DNA from: Riptortus pedestris
Lineage: Eukaryota > Arthropoda > Insecta > Hemiptera > Alydidae
NCBI GenBank assembly: GCA_019009955.1
Contig: CM032230.1
Span: forward strand, 123,053,001 to 123,117,000
Direction of reading: 5' to 3'
DNA: 64,000 nucleotides
The notes under the pieces were generated by a model. The model saw only the letters and a program-made list of their open reading frames with translations, had not been told where the DNA came from and did no database searches. This document shows, one piece after another, positions 11,326-22,580 of this stretch (positions within the stretch are counted from its first letter, which is position 1; the number at the start of each line of letters is the position of its first letter). Made by a program: the position numbers and the translations under genes.

Positions 11326-11384
11326 ATTTAAATATATATAATATACACGTATTACATTCACAATTTTCAATTCAAGTCGAAACT

Positions 11385-11531
11385 TGAGAACCAGTGATAT
11401 TTTGAATTCTTGTCCCCCCTCCCCTCTCCAATATACGATTTCAGTCGTTAACGAACATGATCCATCTTTTTACATGAAACGATTGAATATCGAATTTGGT
11501 GTCGGCTAGAAGAGTAATGGACGAGTACACG

Positions 11532-11594
<63 letters not shown>
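11385..11594 (+). mobile_element. Family A, core fragment with (AC)n(AT)n
   Basis: GATATTTTGAATTCTTGTCC, CGATTTCAGTCGTTAACGAA and TTTTTACATGAAACGATTGA match the core. The microsatellite at 11528-11594 lies at the usual family A site, but the right end is missing. Confidence 0.75.
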
Positions 11595-11598
<4 letters not shown>

Positions 11599-11689
11599 TA
11601 TTTATTTTCTTTCTGAAGGAAACGTGAAGGAAGGAAGTTTTTAGCACATATCCCGTACATCCTTTTGTACATAACGTGTTTGTTATTAA

Positions 11690-11976
11690 CAACAATTATT
11701 CTTTAATACAAACTAACAACAATAACAGTTTATATTAACAACAATTATTTATTATTATATTTCAGTTTATATTAACAACAATTATTCTTTAATACAAACT
11801 GAAAAATACAATGAAAATTATTTATAAAATAAAACTCTTTACAACAGAAAAACAAATATAGGTTACAATGGTGAATAAAATGGTTTTAAATAATTAAATT
11901 AACAATAGTGCAGCCTCAAATTTTTCATACAATTACACACTTGTTCAGTGCACTTCTTTAAATGTTTATTGTGTTT
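11690..11976 (-). mobile_element. 3' UTR of the non-LTR element ending at 12165
   Basis: A+T-rich DNA immediately downstream (minus strand) of the LINE stop codon. It contains internal direct repeats of TTTATATTAACAACAATTAT and TTCTTTAATACAAACT. The part at about 11790-11895 matches 15891-16008, which shows that the sequence is dispersed and supports its being an element tail rather than unique intron. Confidence 0.5.
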
Positions 11977-12165
11977 TTAAAATAGAAGTTTCTTCACAAT
12001 GGGCCAATAACTTCTTAGACGTTTTACTTCCGGTGTAAAATCTTTTTTTTGGTCCGTCAGCAGTCTACATTCATAGAGCAAGTGTCTGTAAGTCTCTTCC
12101 GTAGTAATGTAGCAGTAACGATTTGGTTGATCTATGATACAAGAACGAGTAAAGTAAGAGCTTAT
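11977..12165 (-). pseudogene. C-terminus of a non-LTR retrotransposon polyprotein (zinc-knuckle tail)
   Basis: On the minus strand an open frame without its own start reads AISSYFTRSCIIDQPNRYC, then YITTEETYRHLLYECRLLTD, and ends SYWPIVKKLLF-stop at 11977. The spacing Cys, Cys, His, Cys around ETYRHLLYEC matches the zinc-binding tail that follows the RT or RNase H region in Jockey/R1-type elements. In-frame stops upstream show 5' truncation or decay. The sequence to its left on the + strand (about 11700-11976) would be the 3' UTR. A related 3' UTR piece sits inside a SINE at 15891-16008. The exact clade is not determined. Confidence 0.6.
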
Positions 12166-12510
12166 TGCATCTAATCATTACTGAGATCAAATAAAACAAT
12201 TCAGGCAAAAAAAAAAAAAAAGATTCTAAGGTTTCAGTTCAACTATCTTTATTGTCTGTTTTCAAAACCTACTGGGTAGGAAATTCATAATTTTCTTAGA
12301 TTGTTCTTCTACTGACCTTCGAAATTATTCCTCCAAGCCAGTGCCACTATAATTCTCCAAAGGAGAATAAAAAGACTCATATAATTCACAGCTTTAAACC
12401 CAGTGGTAATTTGTGAACTATATATAATATTAATAATTTAGGTTCTATAACCCTAATATGTGATATGCCATAATTAAGTGTAATAATTTATATATAAAAG
12501 TAGTAAGTAT

Positions 12511-12740
12511 ATTATATTCACAGGATAGCCATGTGAGTTAAATTGTTGACATGGTAAACCTAGAGTGGCGAGTTCGATTCCCGCCTGGACAAAGGCATTT
12601 ATTTAGTGACGGAATTCAATAAATAAAATCCTGAGTGCCACCCTGGCTAGAAAAGGGTGGTAACCTGTAGATAACCCGTCCCTATTAGCCTTAGTTGTAA
12701 AAAGTGGAGGTTAATAAATATTTTTTTATTATATTCACAG
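12511..12740 (+). mobile_element. SINE-T copy with 13-bp target duplication
   Basis: ATTATATTCACAG at 12511-12523 is repeated exactly at 12728-12740. Between them lie GCCATGTGAGTTAAA (degenerate A-box region), GAGTTCGATTCCCGCC (B box, GGTTCGANNCC-like) and the body (ACCCTGGCTAGAAAAGGGTGG, GTAACCTGTAGATAACCCGT). The 3' end is TTAATAAATATTT. It is nearly full length with a small deletion in the anticodon-arm region. Confidence 0.92.
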
Positions 12741-13089
12741 ATTATAAATAAACAAAACGAGAACTAAAGGTTAATTGGTAAATGTGCATTGTTCCATGTC
12801 CCATATATACTCAATTGCAAAAGATGCATGTTTTGATGGGCGAAGAAGAGTTCTGCGAGTGGGAGAGGGAGAGTGAGAGGGAACGAGACCAGCTCTATGT
12901 TGAAGAGAGCTATGTTTTCAGAGAGAGTAGTAGTGAGTGAGCGAGAGCGCCGTATACTGGTAGTATATGTGACCTTCCCTGGCGGCTAGATTTAAGGCCC
13001 CTAGTTTCGCAACGGGCAGGGATCCACCTAGCAAGGCCGCACCCGGCTCATCCTCATACTATTGCCCAACCTGTTTTTTGTCCCACAGC

Positions 13090-13310
13090 GAGATACCTGT
13101 TGATTTTTTATTTATTTGTTGTTTATATGACCTTTTCCTCGCCCAGCACAGGTGACATCCTCCCCAGGGAGTGGGCATATGCTCCTCTTTTTGGTCCCTT
13201 TTATTTGTTTTATTTTTTTTTTATTTATTTAAAGGCTGTGAGGATCCTTGATAGTGGATTCACTGATCAGTCAACTCTCGAGCCCGCCCACCACCACACC
13301 CAATAACGCA
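13090..13310. repeat. Repeat C, copy 1
   Basis: TATTTATTTGTTGTTTATAT, GCACAGGTGACATCCTC, GGAGTGGGCATATGC and TGATCAGTCAACTCTCGAGC are shared in the same order with 15310-15510. Class unknown. The preceding 12.84-13.08 kb is G+C-richer unique DNA. Confidence 0.65.
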
Positions 13311-13377
13311 TGCGCACACGCCTCCACTCAGGAAACATTTATGAAATTAAAGTTTTTTATGAAACAATTTTGATTTT

Positions 13378-13890
13378 TTGCAGATTTTCCTTAAGGGAAA
13401 CGAGCTACTGAGGATATCACGACGCGATTTAAAAAAAAAAATTCTCAAATGCCCCATATATGACTGTTACCGGTCACAATTAATGTTTAATCGTTACCAA
13501 AATCGATATTTAGTCGTTTTATGTAAAAAGAAAGATCTAGTTCGTTAACGGCTGAAATTGGGAAAGGGGGAGGGGAGGGTTAAAGGGTGAGAATTAGGAA
13601 AATTCGTAATATCTCCGTTTGTGTACGTCGGATCGAAAAAATGTATTGAAACTATATTATAGAAAATTAAATGTACTATAAACATTGTCATATACATTTA
13701 TTCCCTGTCTTGAATATTAACCGGTATATTTGCATTTTTCAGTTTTCAGCCTTCAGAGAATCCAACTTCTACTCATGTTACATTAACAATACTCGGTTTC
13801 GAAATAAATCACATCATTCGAAGCTTAAATTCCAAATATTTCTTTCTAGAGGCATTTATTATACGAATACACGCAAATATGTTTTGGTGC
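13378..13890 (-). mobile_element. Family A, left end missing
   Basis: Right end GCAGATTTTCCTTAAGGGAA, GTTACCGGTCACAATTAATG, core GTCGTTTTATGTAAAAAGAA, lead AATCCAACTTCTACTCATGT. It breaks into a C-rich run near 13892 before the left terminus. The (AT)n tract is absent. Confidence 0.8.
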
Positions 13891-14469
13891 CCCCCCCCTC
13901 CCCCCCCATTTCCCTTCTTAATTGTTTGGACTACTTAAATTTGATTGATTGAGATAAATATTCTGATTCATTATAAATTACAGTACTAGATATACCCGTA
14001 GTAAATAGTTTTCAATCAAATTAATACATTATATTCAGATATATTACAGTAATTGTTTTTCTTTCCGGTAAGAAGTTGGCAGAACTGTTTGTTTACATTT
14101 TAGATGCATTCCGTCGGGAGGTTTCTTCTTATCGTTTGTATTTATTCACGGCGGTGTTATGTTACCGGTATGTAGATTTATTTATTGTTAAACCTGCGTG
14201 ACGAACTTTTGAGATATGAGATATACGTAGAGATGACACGCCGAAACTAGTCAAAATGGGCTGAGGAACGTTCGAAACCGATAATTCCTTAGAAATCTAA
14301 AAACCTATAATTTTTTTTCTATTGCCCAACTTCCTCTACTTTAAGCAAGTTAGTAAAAGACTGCCCTTAGAATTAGCAATTCTACATTTAAGTCTGATGT
14401 GACATCAAGCTTTCGACTTTCGTATTGAATGAAATCGAATAAGGGAGAGAGTAAGGCAATAAAATAAAA

Positions 14470-14513
14470 GAGTGGGAAATTGCTTAGTTTGCGCAGCGCC
14501 TGAGTCACTGATT
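14470..14513 (-). mobile_element. Family A, isolated left end
   Basis: GAGTGGGAAATTGCTTAGTT and TGCGCAGCGCCTGAGTCACT. There is no core beside it. A separate (AT)n tract begins 80 bp away. Confidence 0.6.
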
Positions 14514-14590
14514 TTTTTTATTATTACCTTCCTCTCTACCTTATCCGATTTCATACAATATGGAAGACGAATACTTGATGTCACAACAGT

Positions 14591-14593
<3 letters not shown>

Positions 14594-14650
<57 letters not shown>
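14594..14650. repeat. (AT)n microsatellite
   Basis: A pure TA tract. The bases before it (GATGTCACAACAGTCTTTA) and after it (CAAATCAAATTCC) do not match family A. Confidence 0.9.
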
Positions 14651-14652
<2 letters not shown>

Positions 14653-15159
14653 AATCAAATTCCTCTATCATATATTCTACAACATTTTATCTTAAATTAA
14701 TCGATTTTAAATTATGAAATGAAATAATCGAGTTCAAGATTGAGTTGTAAATATTCGATTTTTAGTCAGCTGACTTAACCTACCTCGGGAACCTCTCAGT
14801 ATCAACTACCTCCACTGAAGTGGACAGTTGCAACGAAATCTAAAAGGTGAACGAGCACTTCAGAAATGTTAATAACAATATATAATATTTAATAAATATA
14901 TCATAGATTTAGGCACCTACTAATACAATATTTAGCAAACAAATAATTAAGGGATGTTTTAAATTATTGTTATTAATATTTTTTATATATTTTTCTTTTA
15001 AAAGGGAAAGCCCCTGGAAGAGTTGGCAAACATGTCATGAACCATGTAGGGGAGTTTCAATAAAGCTGGCACCGAAAAAAAAATGTTTTTTTATTGGAGA
15101 CTCTTTCCATAAAATTTGAAGAATATATAAATAATATTGGGTCAGAATAAGAAAAAAGT

Positions 15160-15222
15160 GTCTGTGTGTGTGTGTGTGTGTGTGTGCGTGCGCGCGCGCG
15201 CGCGTGCGTGCATGCGTGTGTA
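15160..15222. repeat. (GT)n(GC)n microsatellite
   Basis: TGTGTG passing into CGCGCG and TGCGTGCATGCGTG, alternating purine-pyrimidine, potentially Z-DNA-forming. The family A left end at 15241 follows closely. Confidence 0.9.
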
Positions 15223-15240
15223 TGGTGGCCATGCCAGTTG

Positions 15241-15276
15241 GCGGGAAATCTACTGAGTTAAGCAGCCGTGACGGAC
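15241..15276 (-). mobile_element. Family A, isolated left end
   Basis: GCGGGAAATCTACTGAGTTA followed by AGCAGCCGTGACGGAC: only the terminal 36 bp, directly after a (GT/GC)n tract. Confidence 0.6.
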
Positions 15277-15304
15277 ATATCAGATGAATTCTACACCCAG
15301 TATT

Positions 15305-15510
15305 TCTCGTACATAGACATATTTATTTGTTGTTTACATGAGCATAAACTGCGCCCATCACATGTGACATCCTCAGTCATGTGGGAGCGGGCTCATATTT
15401 ATTTAATTTATTTCCTTTTACATCGGTCATTAGCATAGTCACTGTAGTAGCGGATTACCGGATCAGTCAACTCTCTTCCTTTACCCCTCCCGCCCAAGAA
15501 AATATCCAGA
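15305..15510. repeat. Repeat C, copy 2
   Basis: TATTTATTTGTTGTTTACAT, CACATGTGACATCCTC, GGGAGCGGGCTCATAT and GGATCAGTCAACTCTCTTCC correspond to copy 1. No coding frame or terminal repeat was found. Confidence 0.65.
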
Positions 15511-15810
15511 CTCAGCCCATTCTGGATCCTAAATATAAAATTTTTGTGAATTACCTTTAGAAAAATGAATATATCATTTTAACAAGCCTCCCACAATTAA
15601 GTAAAAATGATTAAATCCTGTATTTTGATTGTTCTATTTTCCTATAGGAAAACTCTATCCAATTAACTTCAACTTTTTTTTAAGTCGCAGAGGACTCTTC
15701 ATTCTTATGAAAGTTTTAATAGTTAACTCGTTTTCAATAAATAAACACAATTTTAATGATGATTCGACACCAGTCCTACTAAGAATTGTCAATTATTATT
15801 AACAGGATAG

Positions 15811-16149
15811 TTTATTTGTCATATAACCTAGAGTGGCGAGTTCGATTCCCGCCTGGGCAAAGGAATTTATTTAGAGAAGGAATTCATTAAGCACCAATTT
15901 GTTTTTAATATAAACTGAAAAAAATGATAATTACTTATAAAATAAAACTATTTACAAGAGAAAAAAACAGAGGTTAACGTGATGAATTAAATAATTAAAT
16001 TTTGTAACGGAATTCATTGAATAAAATCCTTAGTCCCACCCTGGCTAGAAAAGGGCGGTATGTAACCTGTAGAGAACCCATCCTAATTAGCCTTAGTTGC
16101 AAAAAGTGGACGTTAAGAAATAATTTAAATTTTTTTTTATTTGTCATAT
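15811..16149 (+). mobile_element. 5'-truncated SINE-T with an insertion
   Basis: TTTATTTGTCATAT at 15811-15824 and 16136-16149 is a perfect 14-bp target duplication. The SINE starts at AACCTAGAGTGGCGAG, so the A-box half is missing, as expected from incomplete reverse transcription. At 15891-16008 it is interrupted by LINE-tail sequence (described separately). After it the body resumes with AATAAAATCCTTAGTCCCAC. Confidence 0.9.
15879..16020 (-). mobile_element. LINE 3' UTR fragment inserted in a SINE
   Basis: 15891-16008 matches 11790-11895 (AATATAAACTGAAAAA..., TACTTATAAAATAAAACT, ATTAAATAATTAAATT). It is bordered by GGAATTCATTRA on both sides (15879-15890, 16009-16020), consistent with a 12-bp target duplication within the SINE body. 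It is best read as a severely 5'-truncated copy of the LINE whose C-terminus is at 11977-12165. Confidence 0.7.
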
Positions 16150-16442
16150 GAGAGATTTATTGAGCTTTAAAATCGAATTCATCTTGAATTTAATATTTCA
16201 AGAATATAAATCTGATTACTGATCGTTGAATAACTTTTCTGCCCTTGATTTGGATAAATTATATATTACAGTATTTTATTGTTACGTTAATTGTGATTGA
16301 GTCTAGACTTTCCAGACATATCGTCTGAAGCAGAAATCTACATTCTTTACTGTATCTCAAGCTTTAGTGGGTTTTAAATATTTTCCTTTGTATTTCTCTA
16401 AAAATAAGATGTATTTGGTTTTTATATTCATGAGTATATTTC

Positions 16443-16696
16443 ATATTATAATTTAGGGGCTCAGGTTAGCCATGCGAGTTAAAGCGTTGACCTTTATCTC
16501 ACATGGTAAACCTAGAGTGGCGAGTTCGATTCTTGCCTGGGCAAAGGAAATTATTTAGTGACGAAATTCATTAAATAACGTCCTAAAATCCCACCCTGGC
16601 TAGAAAAGGGTGGTAACCTGTAGATAACCCGTCCCGATTAGCCTAAGTTTCAAAAAGTGGACGTTAATAAATAATAATAATAATATTATAATTTAG
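16443..16696 (+). mobile_element. Full-length SINE-T, best copy
   Basis: Perfect 14-bp target duplication ATATTATAATTTAG (16443-16456, 16683-16696). The head is tRNA-like: GCTCAGG pairs with CCTGGGC as a 7-bp acceptor stem, GTTAGCCATGCGAG is the D-arm/A-box region, and GAGTTCGATTC is the T-loop B box. The head resembles a class II (Leu/Ser-type) tRNA with a long variable part, by inference. A conserved body of about 110 bp and a tail TTAATAAATAATAATAAT follow. Transcription by pol III and mobilisation by a LINE are known for such elements. Confidence 0.93.
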
Positions 16697-18154
16697 CACT
16701 ATGTATGATACTGAATAGAAATTCGTGATCAATGCTAGATATTTACTAAAATTTGAAATATATTTTACAAAAGGAATTCAGTTTTTAGGAGTCTTTATTG
16801 GCAGAAAATAAAAGTTAGTAACCATTCTTGATCGATTTCCAAAATTTCTTAACTTTTGAATGTTGAACGAGCACTTTTTTCTGGGGAGAGATTTTTAGAG
16901 TAAAAAAGTATCTTGTAACTTTTTTAACATGTTTTTCAGTGAGCACGGTAAATGAAAAGAAATTTAAAAAATATATATCTCTACGAGTTAAGAGTACGAT
17001 TCTTAATTAATCGAATTTTATGCATTTTATACTTGTTCTTATTTGAAATTGGGACTTTATATAATTCATCTCGTTATGTTCGTCCCACCTTGAGAAATAC
17101 GGTATTTTAATTATGAGTTTACATGTTTTTAAGGTCCGATGGGCCAATTAGGATAACCAGTTCGAAGATTCTTGCAAATCTCGTAAAATCACCAGCAATA
17201 ACTGGGTTTATTGACCATTTTACAACATTTCAGTGTTGTTTTGGAAAATTCGGCTTATGGATTAGACCTTGATACAAATTTCGTTCAAAAGAATGCTGAA
17301 GGTACTTGCAAGTTTTTTTTGTTCAATCATATATGTAGGAATAGGTCGTGGATGTCACCGAATCTATGAAATGATAGTTACCGGAATATTCCCAAACCCC
17401 ATTTAATAAATTATGAGTAATTATTTTAAGATTTTTTCATAAGCATTTCCGAACATTTTAATACCTAAATATTTTGGTTTCTTCATTTATAATTTGCAGA
17501 ATGCAACAGCAACTCTCCAAAAAATAGTCTTTACTTCCGGAATGAATTAATTATAACCAATTGAAAAGAAAAAATGTATATCATCATTAAAATTTAATTG
17601 CTATAAAATTACATTCTGTTCTAAAATAAAACTCTCAAAAATTTATATTTTTTTCTCTTACAAATTTATCAAATTTGGAACGTAACATAAAAAAATAGTA
17701 TTTTATACGGGTATTTTTTCACCTTTTTAACCACTTACCTGTAATAAACTCACAGGGAGTGAAAGTCACATCATACGGTTACAAAAAAAACAAAAAAAAA
17801 AACATTTTTATAAATTCCCTTTCCAAATAAATTACCTTGTAGGGTAGTAAAACATCACAGATTTTTTATAGTTTACATAAAAGAAACCTAACTTTCTTAA
17901 TTTTTATGTGAAACAAGCTGAGATGGCGGTGGCTTCGTTAAAAGTGCTGCAAAAGTCAAAAGAAAAATATTCTTAACAATAACTTATGTTGTTACTTGTT
18001 ATTATAACTAGCGCGATTAAAAAATTACTCACAGGACATATCAACTCACTTTTCAACCCTTCGCCCTACAATAAACAATACTTGGTTTGTATACGATAAT
18101 TAGCGCATTCCGTGTGGCTTTATGGTAAGAATCTCTCTCACACGCGTGCAAACT
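16697..18154. other. A+T-rich unique DNA
   Basis: I see no gene, SINE or family A sequence in this stretch. It has homopolymer A and T runs and scattered short open frames only. Confidence 0.5.
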
Positions 18155-18237
18155 GTGAATCCCCTAGCAGCCGCAATTCTTGTTCCATGGTTAGCAAACT
18201 CGATTTTTAAGCGTTTCATTAAATCTAAAGATCAAGT

Positions 18238-18503
18238 TTCAATCAATGTTAGAGAGTATGGTAATTCAAATAAAGGGTTAGAACCACCAGTATAAATGAT
18301 ACTGTTGTCATACCTGTCGGTGGAGACCGTCGTCACGGGCTGATCGTCGAGTACACCATCTACCGATGGCACCATCTTCAAGCCCGTCAAAAAGTTGTAC
18401 TGTAGTAGTAGTGCCATTGCAACGATAGCACAATGCCAGCAGTACTCCAACATCAGCCAGTGACGACGGTCTCCACCGACAGGTATGACAACGGTAAAGA
18501 GTA
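18238..18503. mobile_element. Insertion with a 33-bp perfect inverted repeat
   Basis: GTTGTCATACCTGTCGGTGG begins the left arm (18304-18336), which is the exact reverse complement of 18460-18492; the loop is 123 bp. The block interrupts a family A core, so it is an insertion. No transposase is encoded. Short inner repeats GAGTAC/GTACTC are also present. It could be a foldback or MITE-type element; no confident target duplication is seen. Confidence 0.6.
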
Positions 18504-18798
18504 TATTCGTTAAACACTGAAATCAGATCGTAAATTGGGGGTGGGGTTTATAGAGGGAGCGGGAATTCCAAATAACTCCGTTATTATCAGACAGATCTAA
18601 AAATGTTATAGAACTAATTTTGTTAAACCTATGAATGCTCTACAATTGTTATTCCATAAATTTTTCATAACGATTTATACTAAACAAGTTATTCTCACTT
18701 CTTTCTGTTCAGACTTCAGTAAACCCCAACTTTTAGTCATCGGATTGTTAGTTATAAACAGAGCATATTTGATGTGAAGAGATCACCAGTCATATTAG

Positions 18799-18975
18799 TC
18801 CTTATGGACAGTGATGCGAAACATTTTTTTTGCCATCTTCATGAAACCTAAGTCCTCTTCCATTATTCTACTAACTCATTTCGGCAGTTTCAAGTCCTCC
18901 CCTTTCTTGCAGGTCTAAAATGGTGAAGGGCGTCTTCCTGACAGTCAAGGGCATCCTGCCTTGTACGAAATTGTG
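18799..18975. repeat. Repeat D, copy 1
   Basis: Matches 24797-25020: TCCTTATGGACAGTGATGCG versus TCCTTATAGTCGGTGTTGCG; ACCTAAGTCCTCTTCCATTA versus ACCTAAGTCCTGTTCCATTA; AAGTCCTCCCC and CAGTCAAGG in both. Class unknown. Confidence 0.65.
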
Positions 18976-19482
18976 TTGGAATCGGCTTAGTTTACGCAGC
19001 TCCTGCGTGACGTACTTTTCATTAGCAAACCAATGCAATAATCTATAAAATATTTAACTACAAGTTCAAAAATGAAAGAAGAAAAAATGGTTCTCGTTAC
19101 TTCTGCTTAGCCTTAGCCTTTTGACCGAAATCCAAAACACGAGATGTTCTTAGTCTGGAATGCAATTCCGATATGTGAATCAGAACTTACTTCTTGAAGG
19201 TTTTTCGATTATATATCAAATCCGAATAGACACAGTCATTTTGAGGAGGTTTTATGCCGGATGAGTTGGATTACCCGTGGATTCTGGAATAAATTTCCCG
19301 GTAGCGGAGCTGAGCCGAAATGTATTCCGGGGGTGAGTATATAGGTAGGTTTGGCCTATAATGTGGTAGACTGGGGAGGTGGGAGTCGGGACCATGGCAT
19401 TGATCGGCCCCGCCCCGTCGGTACAAAGGTCCACGTCTAGCTCATGTACCTATTCTCAAAGGGTACCAAAAAAAGAAGAAAA

Positions 19483-19520
19483 AATCGGTCAGGCAAGAGC
19501 TGCGTAACCTGAGCATTTTT
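19483..19520 (+). mobile_element. Family A, isolated left end
   Basis: CGGTCAGGCAAGAGCTGCGT followed by AACCTGAGCA: a diverged terminal segment only. Confidence 0.5.
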
Positions 19521-20700
19521 TCGCTGATGTTTAAACAAGCTGATCATGTCATCTCTATAAGATCTCGAATAATGCCCGCAAACATGATGAAGACCTATTT
19601 GAGTAACAAATCAATAACTGGAAACTGTATGTACGAATATTTTCACAATAAACTCTTACAGTACTCAAAGAACGTAGTATCTTTAAAAGCATCAAAGATA
19701 AAATGTGGGACGCTTAAGAAAGATAAAGAATAGTTTACTGAGGGACTAACTATCTCCCAACACCTCCCTATACACGCTTAAAGCTTTATTTCCAATTACA
19801 GCCAGTTCACACTCCCTTAATAATAGTTATTTATTTAAAGAAATATCAATATCTAGCCGTACCTAAGATGCAGCTGTGATACTAAAATTGATTCATCAAA
19901 CGACAAAATAAATTGGTCCAGGAATATTGTTAACTAAAACTACGATTCCAGATTATAGTGCATTCAGTATTAAATCTCCACGAGCAATATTATCTAGTTA
20001 TGAATGCCTTTAATGAGTTTAATTAAAACAACGTTTACACAAGAAATTGAGTATTTCCCCAACAAAATCATTTACCAACAGACGTCGTCTCCTGTTAAAG
20101 AGTAGCACACCATTCATATCAAAATCGGTATATTTATACCCAATAGCCGAGGAAGAGTTAATGAAAACCGCACTCTCTCTAAAGAATAAAACATCACTTG
20201 ATATTTTTTCTCCATCTAATAAATTCATTTAGAGTGTAATTTCAAATACAGCCTCAGCCTTATCTGTTTGTGTATTTGTTTCATTGGGGTTTAGGGCGGA
20301 AAACTAGTAGGTTATCATTGCCCTGTAACTCTCGTTTTGGTGAAATACCTGCATTTTGAGATTAAACTGTGTTTATGGAAATTGTCAAAATTTGTAATGT
20401 AATCCTTTGTTGTTGTATATCCTCATCCATATCGCCATTTAAAATTTAACAATATAAACGGGGAAACAAAAAATTGTAATTTAAATTTCTTTATACAAAT
20501 TCGTAATTTTCACAAAATTAACACACTTTATCTAGGTCTTTAGGGCCATCACCAAGGGCCACTGCTATATTATTGGAAATATTGCACTCGTTTCGAGTAT
20601 TTGTATACTCATGACATTCCATCATATATGGTAGATAATCAAGTCTTTGTTACACTTCCCACACATCGGTGGTTGATCTTTCATCATAAGATAACCATGC
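19521..20700. other. A+T-rich unique DNA
   Basis: The overlapping opposite frames at about 20020-20232 are chance mirror frames without domains. No repeat family is seen. Confidence 0.4.
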
Positions 20701-20790
20701 GTAAATCTTGTGTGCCCTATTCGGAGTCTTCCTGTTTCCAGTTTTTATCTGAAATACGAGGTACTCGTAGGACTGAGGCAATGGGTAAAA

Positions 20791-21060
20791 CCTCCACTTA
20801 AAAAAGGGGGTAAACAGTTAGCTGAAAATTACAGGCTTATATCCCTCCTACCGGTATTCTCGAAAGAGTTTCAGAAAGCATCAGGTCGTCATACGACTCA
20901 CGCGAAAGCATGTCTATTATTTCGGCAACATATAGATGATATAATTCATTCTCTGAATAGAAATCTAAGCGTAATTGGAATCTTCCGTTTTAAGGAAGGC
21001 GTATGACTAAGTAGATCATGAAACTCTACTGAATAACTTAGAACATAAGTACTGGTCATG
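20791..21060 (+). pseudogene. Reverse transcriptase fragment of a non-LTR retrotransposon
   Basis: The frame at 20791 reads PPLKKGGKQLAENYRLISLL, then PVFSKEFQK, the conserved K-x-x-NYRPISLLPVFSKIFE block of non-LTR reverse transcriptases. Further on, DIIHSLNRNLSVIGIF and, in another frame, SKAYD-stop-VDHETLLNNLEH correspond to the palm motif A region (FxDLSKAFDxVDH) with its catalytic Asp. At least one frameshift and an in-frame stop separate the pieces, and the YADD motif region is missing. It is a short dead remnant of a Jockey/CR1-like LINE. Confidence 0.75.
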
Positions 21061-22042
21061 TCCAAATAAGAGATTACAACCGCTAGAGTCTAACTAGACA
21101 AGATTATGCATAGAATTAAATGTGAACAGACTTCATTTGTGTGAAATAGGATCGATAAGCTTTTTAGAAGAGTTTTCTAAACTTGTAAATTAGTTGCAAA
21201 ATAAATTTGTTATGCATTTAAACAATTTAAATACAATTATAAAACCATTTGGTTACATCATTGAAACGAAGTGAATTCACAGAAAGCTCTCTCCCGAAAC
21301 AGTGACCTTATATCAAACACCTTACGATATTACTTGTACATTACAGCATAATGTATATATGTTGTACCTTTTCCAGATAAAGAAGAAACGGAATGATTTG
21401 AATATAAAGTAGAGATTTTTAAAGAATGTGTGGTTTATGCAAAATGACAGATCTATCAATATATTTTTTCCCAATTTAGCATGGGCGTAAATTGATTGTG
21501 ATTCGAAAGGCTTAAATCACAATATCTATCAAAAGGGACACGCGTATTAATGTGTGTTTATACGAGAGCCTGCATTTGTACGTAAATACTTGCCAATAAA
21601 TTACCTTCCAAGGAAGGACCAGGCTTTATAGGGAGAAACTGTTTTGTTCAAAATGTGAATATCTAACTGGTTGTCAGGGAAGATGAATGGGCAAATAGTT
21701 GGGCGAATATGGGAGAAGGAGTTATGGGAGATAACGGTAGGCCGTCACGTCCTTGTTCGAGGAGTCCTTCAAAAGGCTGACGAATTATGGAAATAAGACA
21801 TGAATTAAAAAGCCATCCTCTTCTCTCTCACTCCTTAAGTTAAGAATGCATTTACTCTTAACACAAAGAAAAACGGAGTGGCTCCTCCTTGAACTCCAAA
21901 CGTATTTACAAAAAAAAAAAAACTGCTGTTTACACCCTTACAGTCAATGGGGTTAAAAGACCAAATTATTGCACCAAACCCACCAAATTATTGAAACAAT
22001 GAATATTCTCTAATAATAATCTCACACGGCATGACCAAGGAG

Positions 22043-22580
<538 letters not shown>

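Larger units (their letters stand above)
18155..19014 (-). mobile_element. Family A copy with two interruptions
   Basis: CCATGGTTAGCAAACTCGAT to AAAGATCAAGTTTC is core. It resumes at CGTTAAACACTGAAATCAGA after an insert holding a 33-bp inverted repeat, then continues to GATCACCAGTCATATTAG. Repeat D (18799-18975) intervenes before the left end CTTAGTTTACGCAGCTCCTG, which finishes at 19014. Confidence 0.75.

Noticed and set aside
12540..12600. Candidate tRNA genes from B-box-like GAGTTCGATTCCC strings
   Set aside because: All occur in SINE-T heads followed by the SINE body and tail; no free-standing tRNA cloverleaf was found.
18232..18517. 69-73 codon frames between the inverted repeats
   Set aside because: They span the arms of the 33-bp inverted repeat and have no recognised domain; most likely incidental.
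20019..20232. Overlapping opposite 60-69 codon frames
   Set aside because: Mirror open frames in A+T-rich DNA without domains, start context or splice sites.
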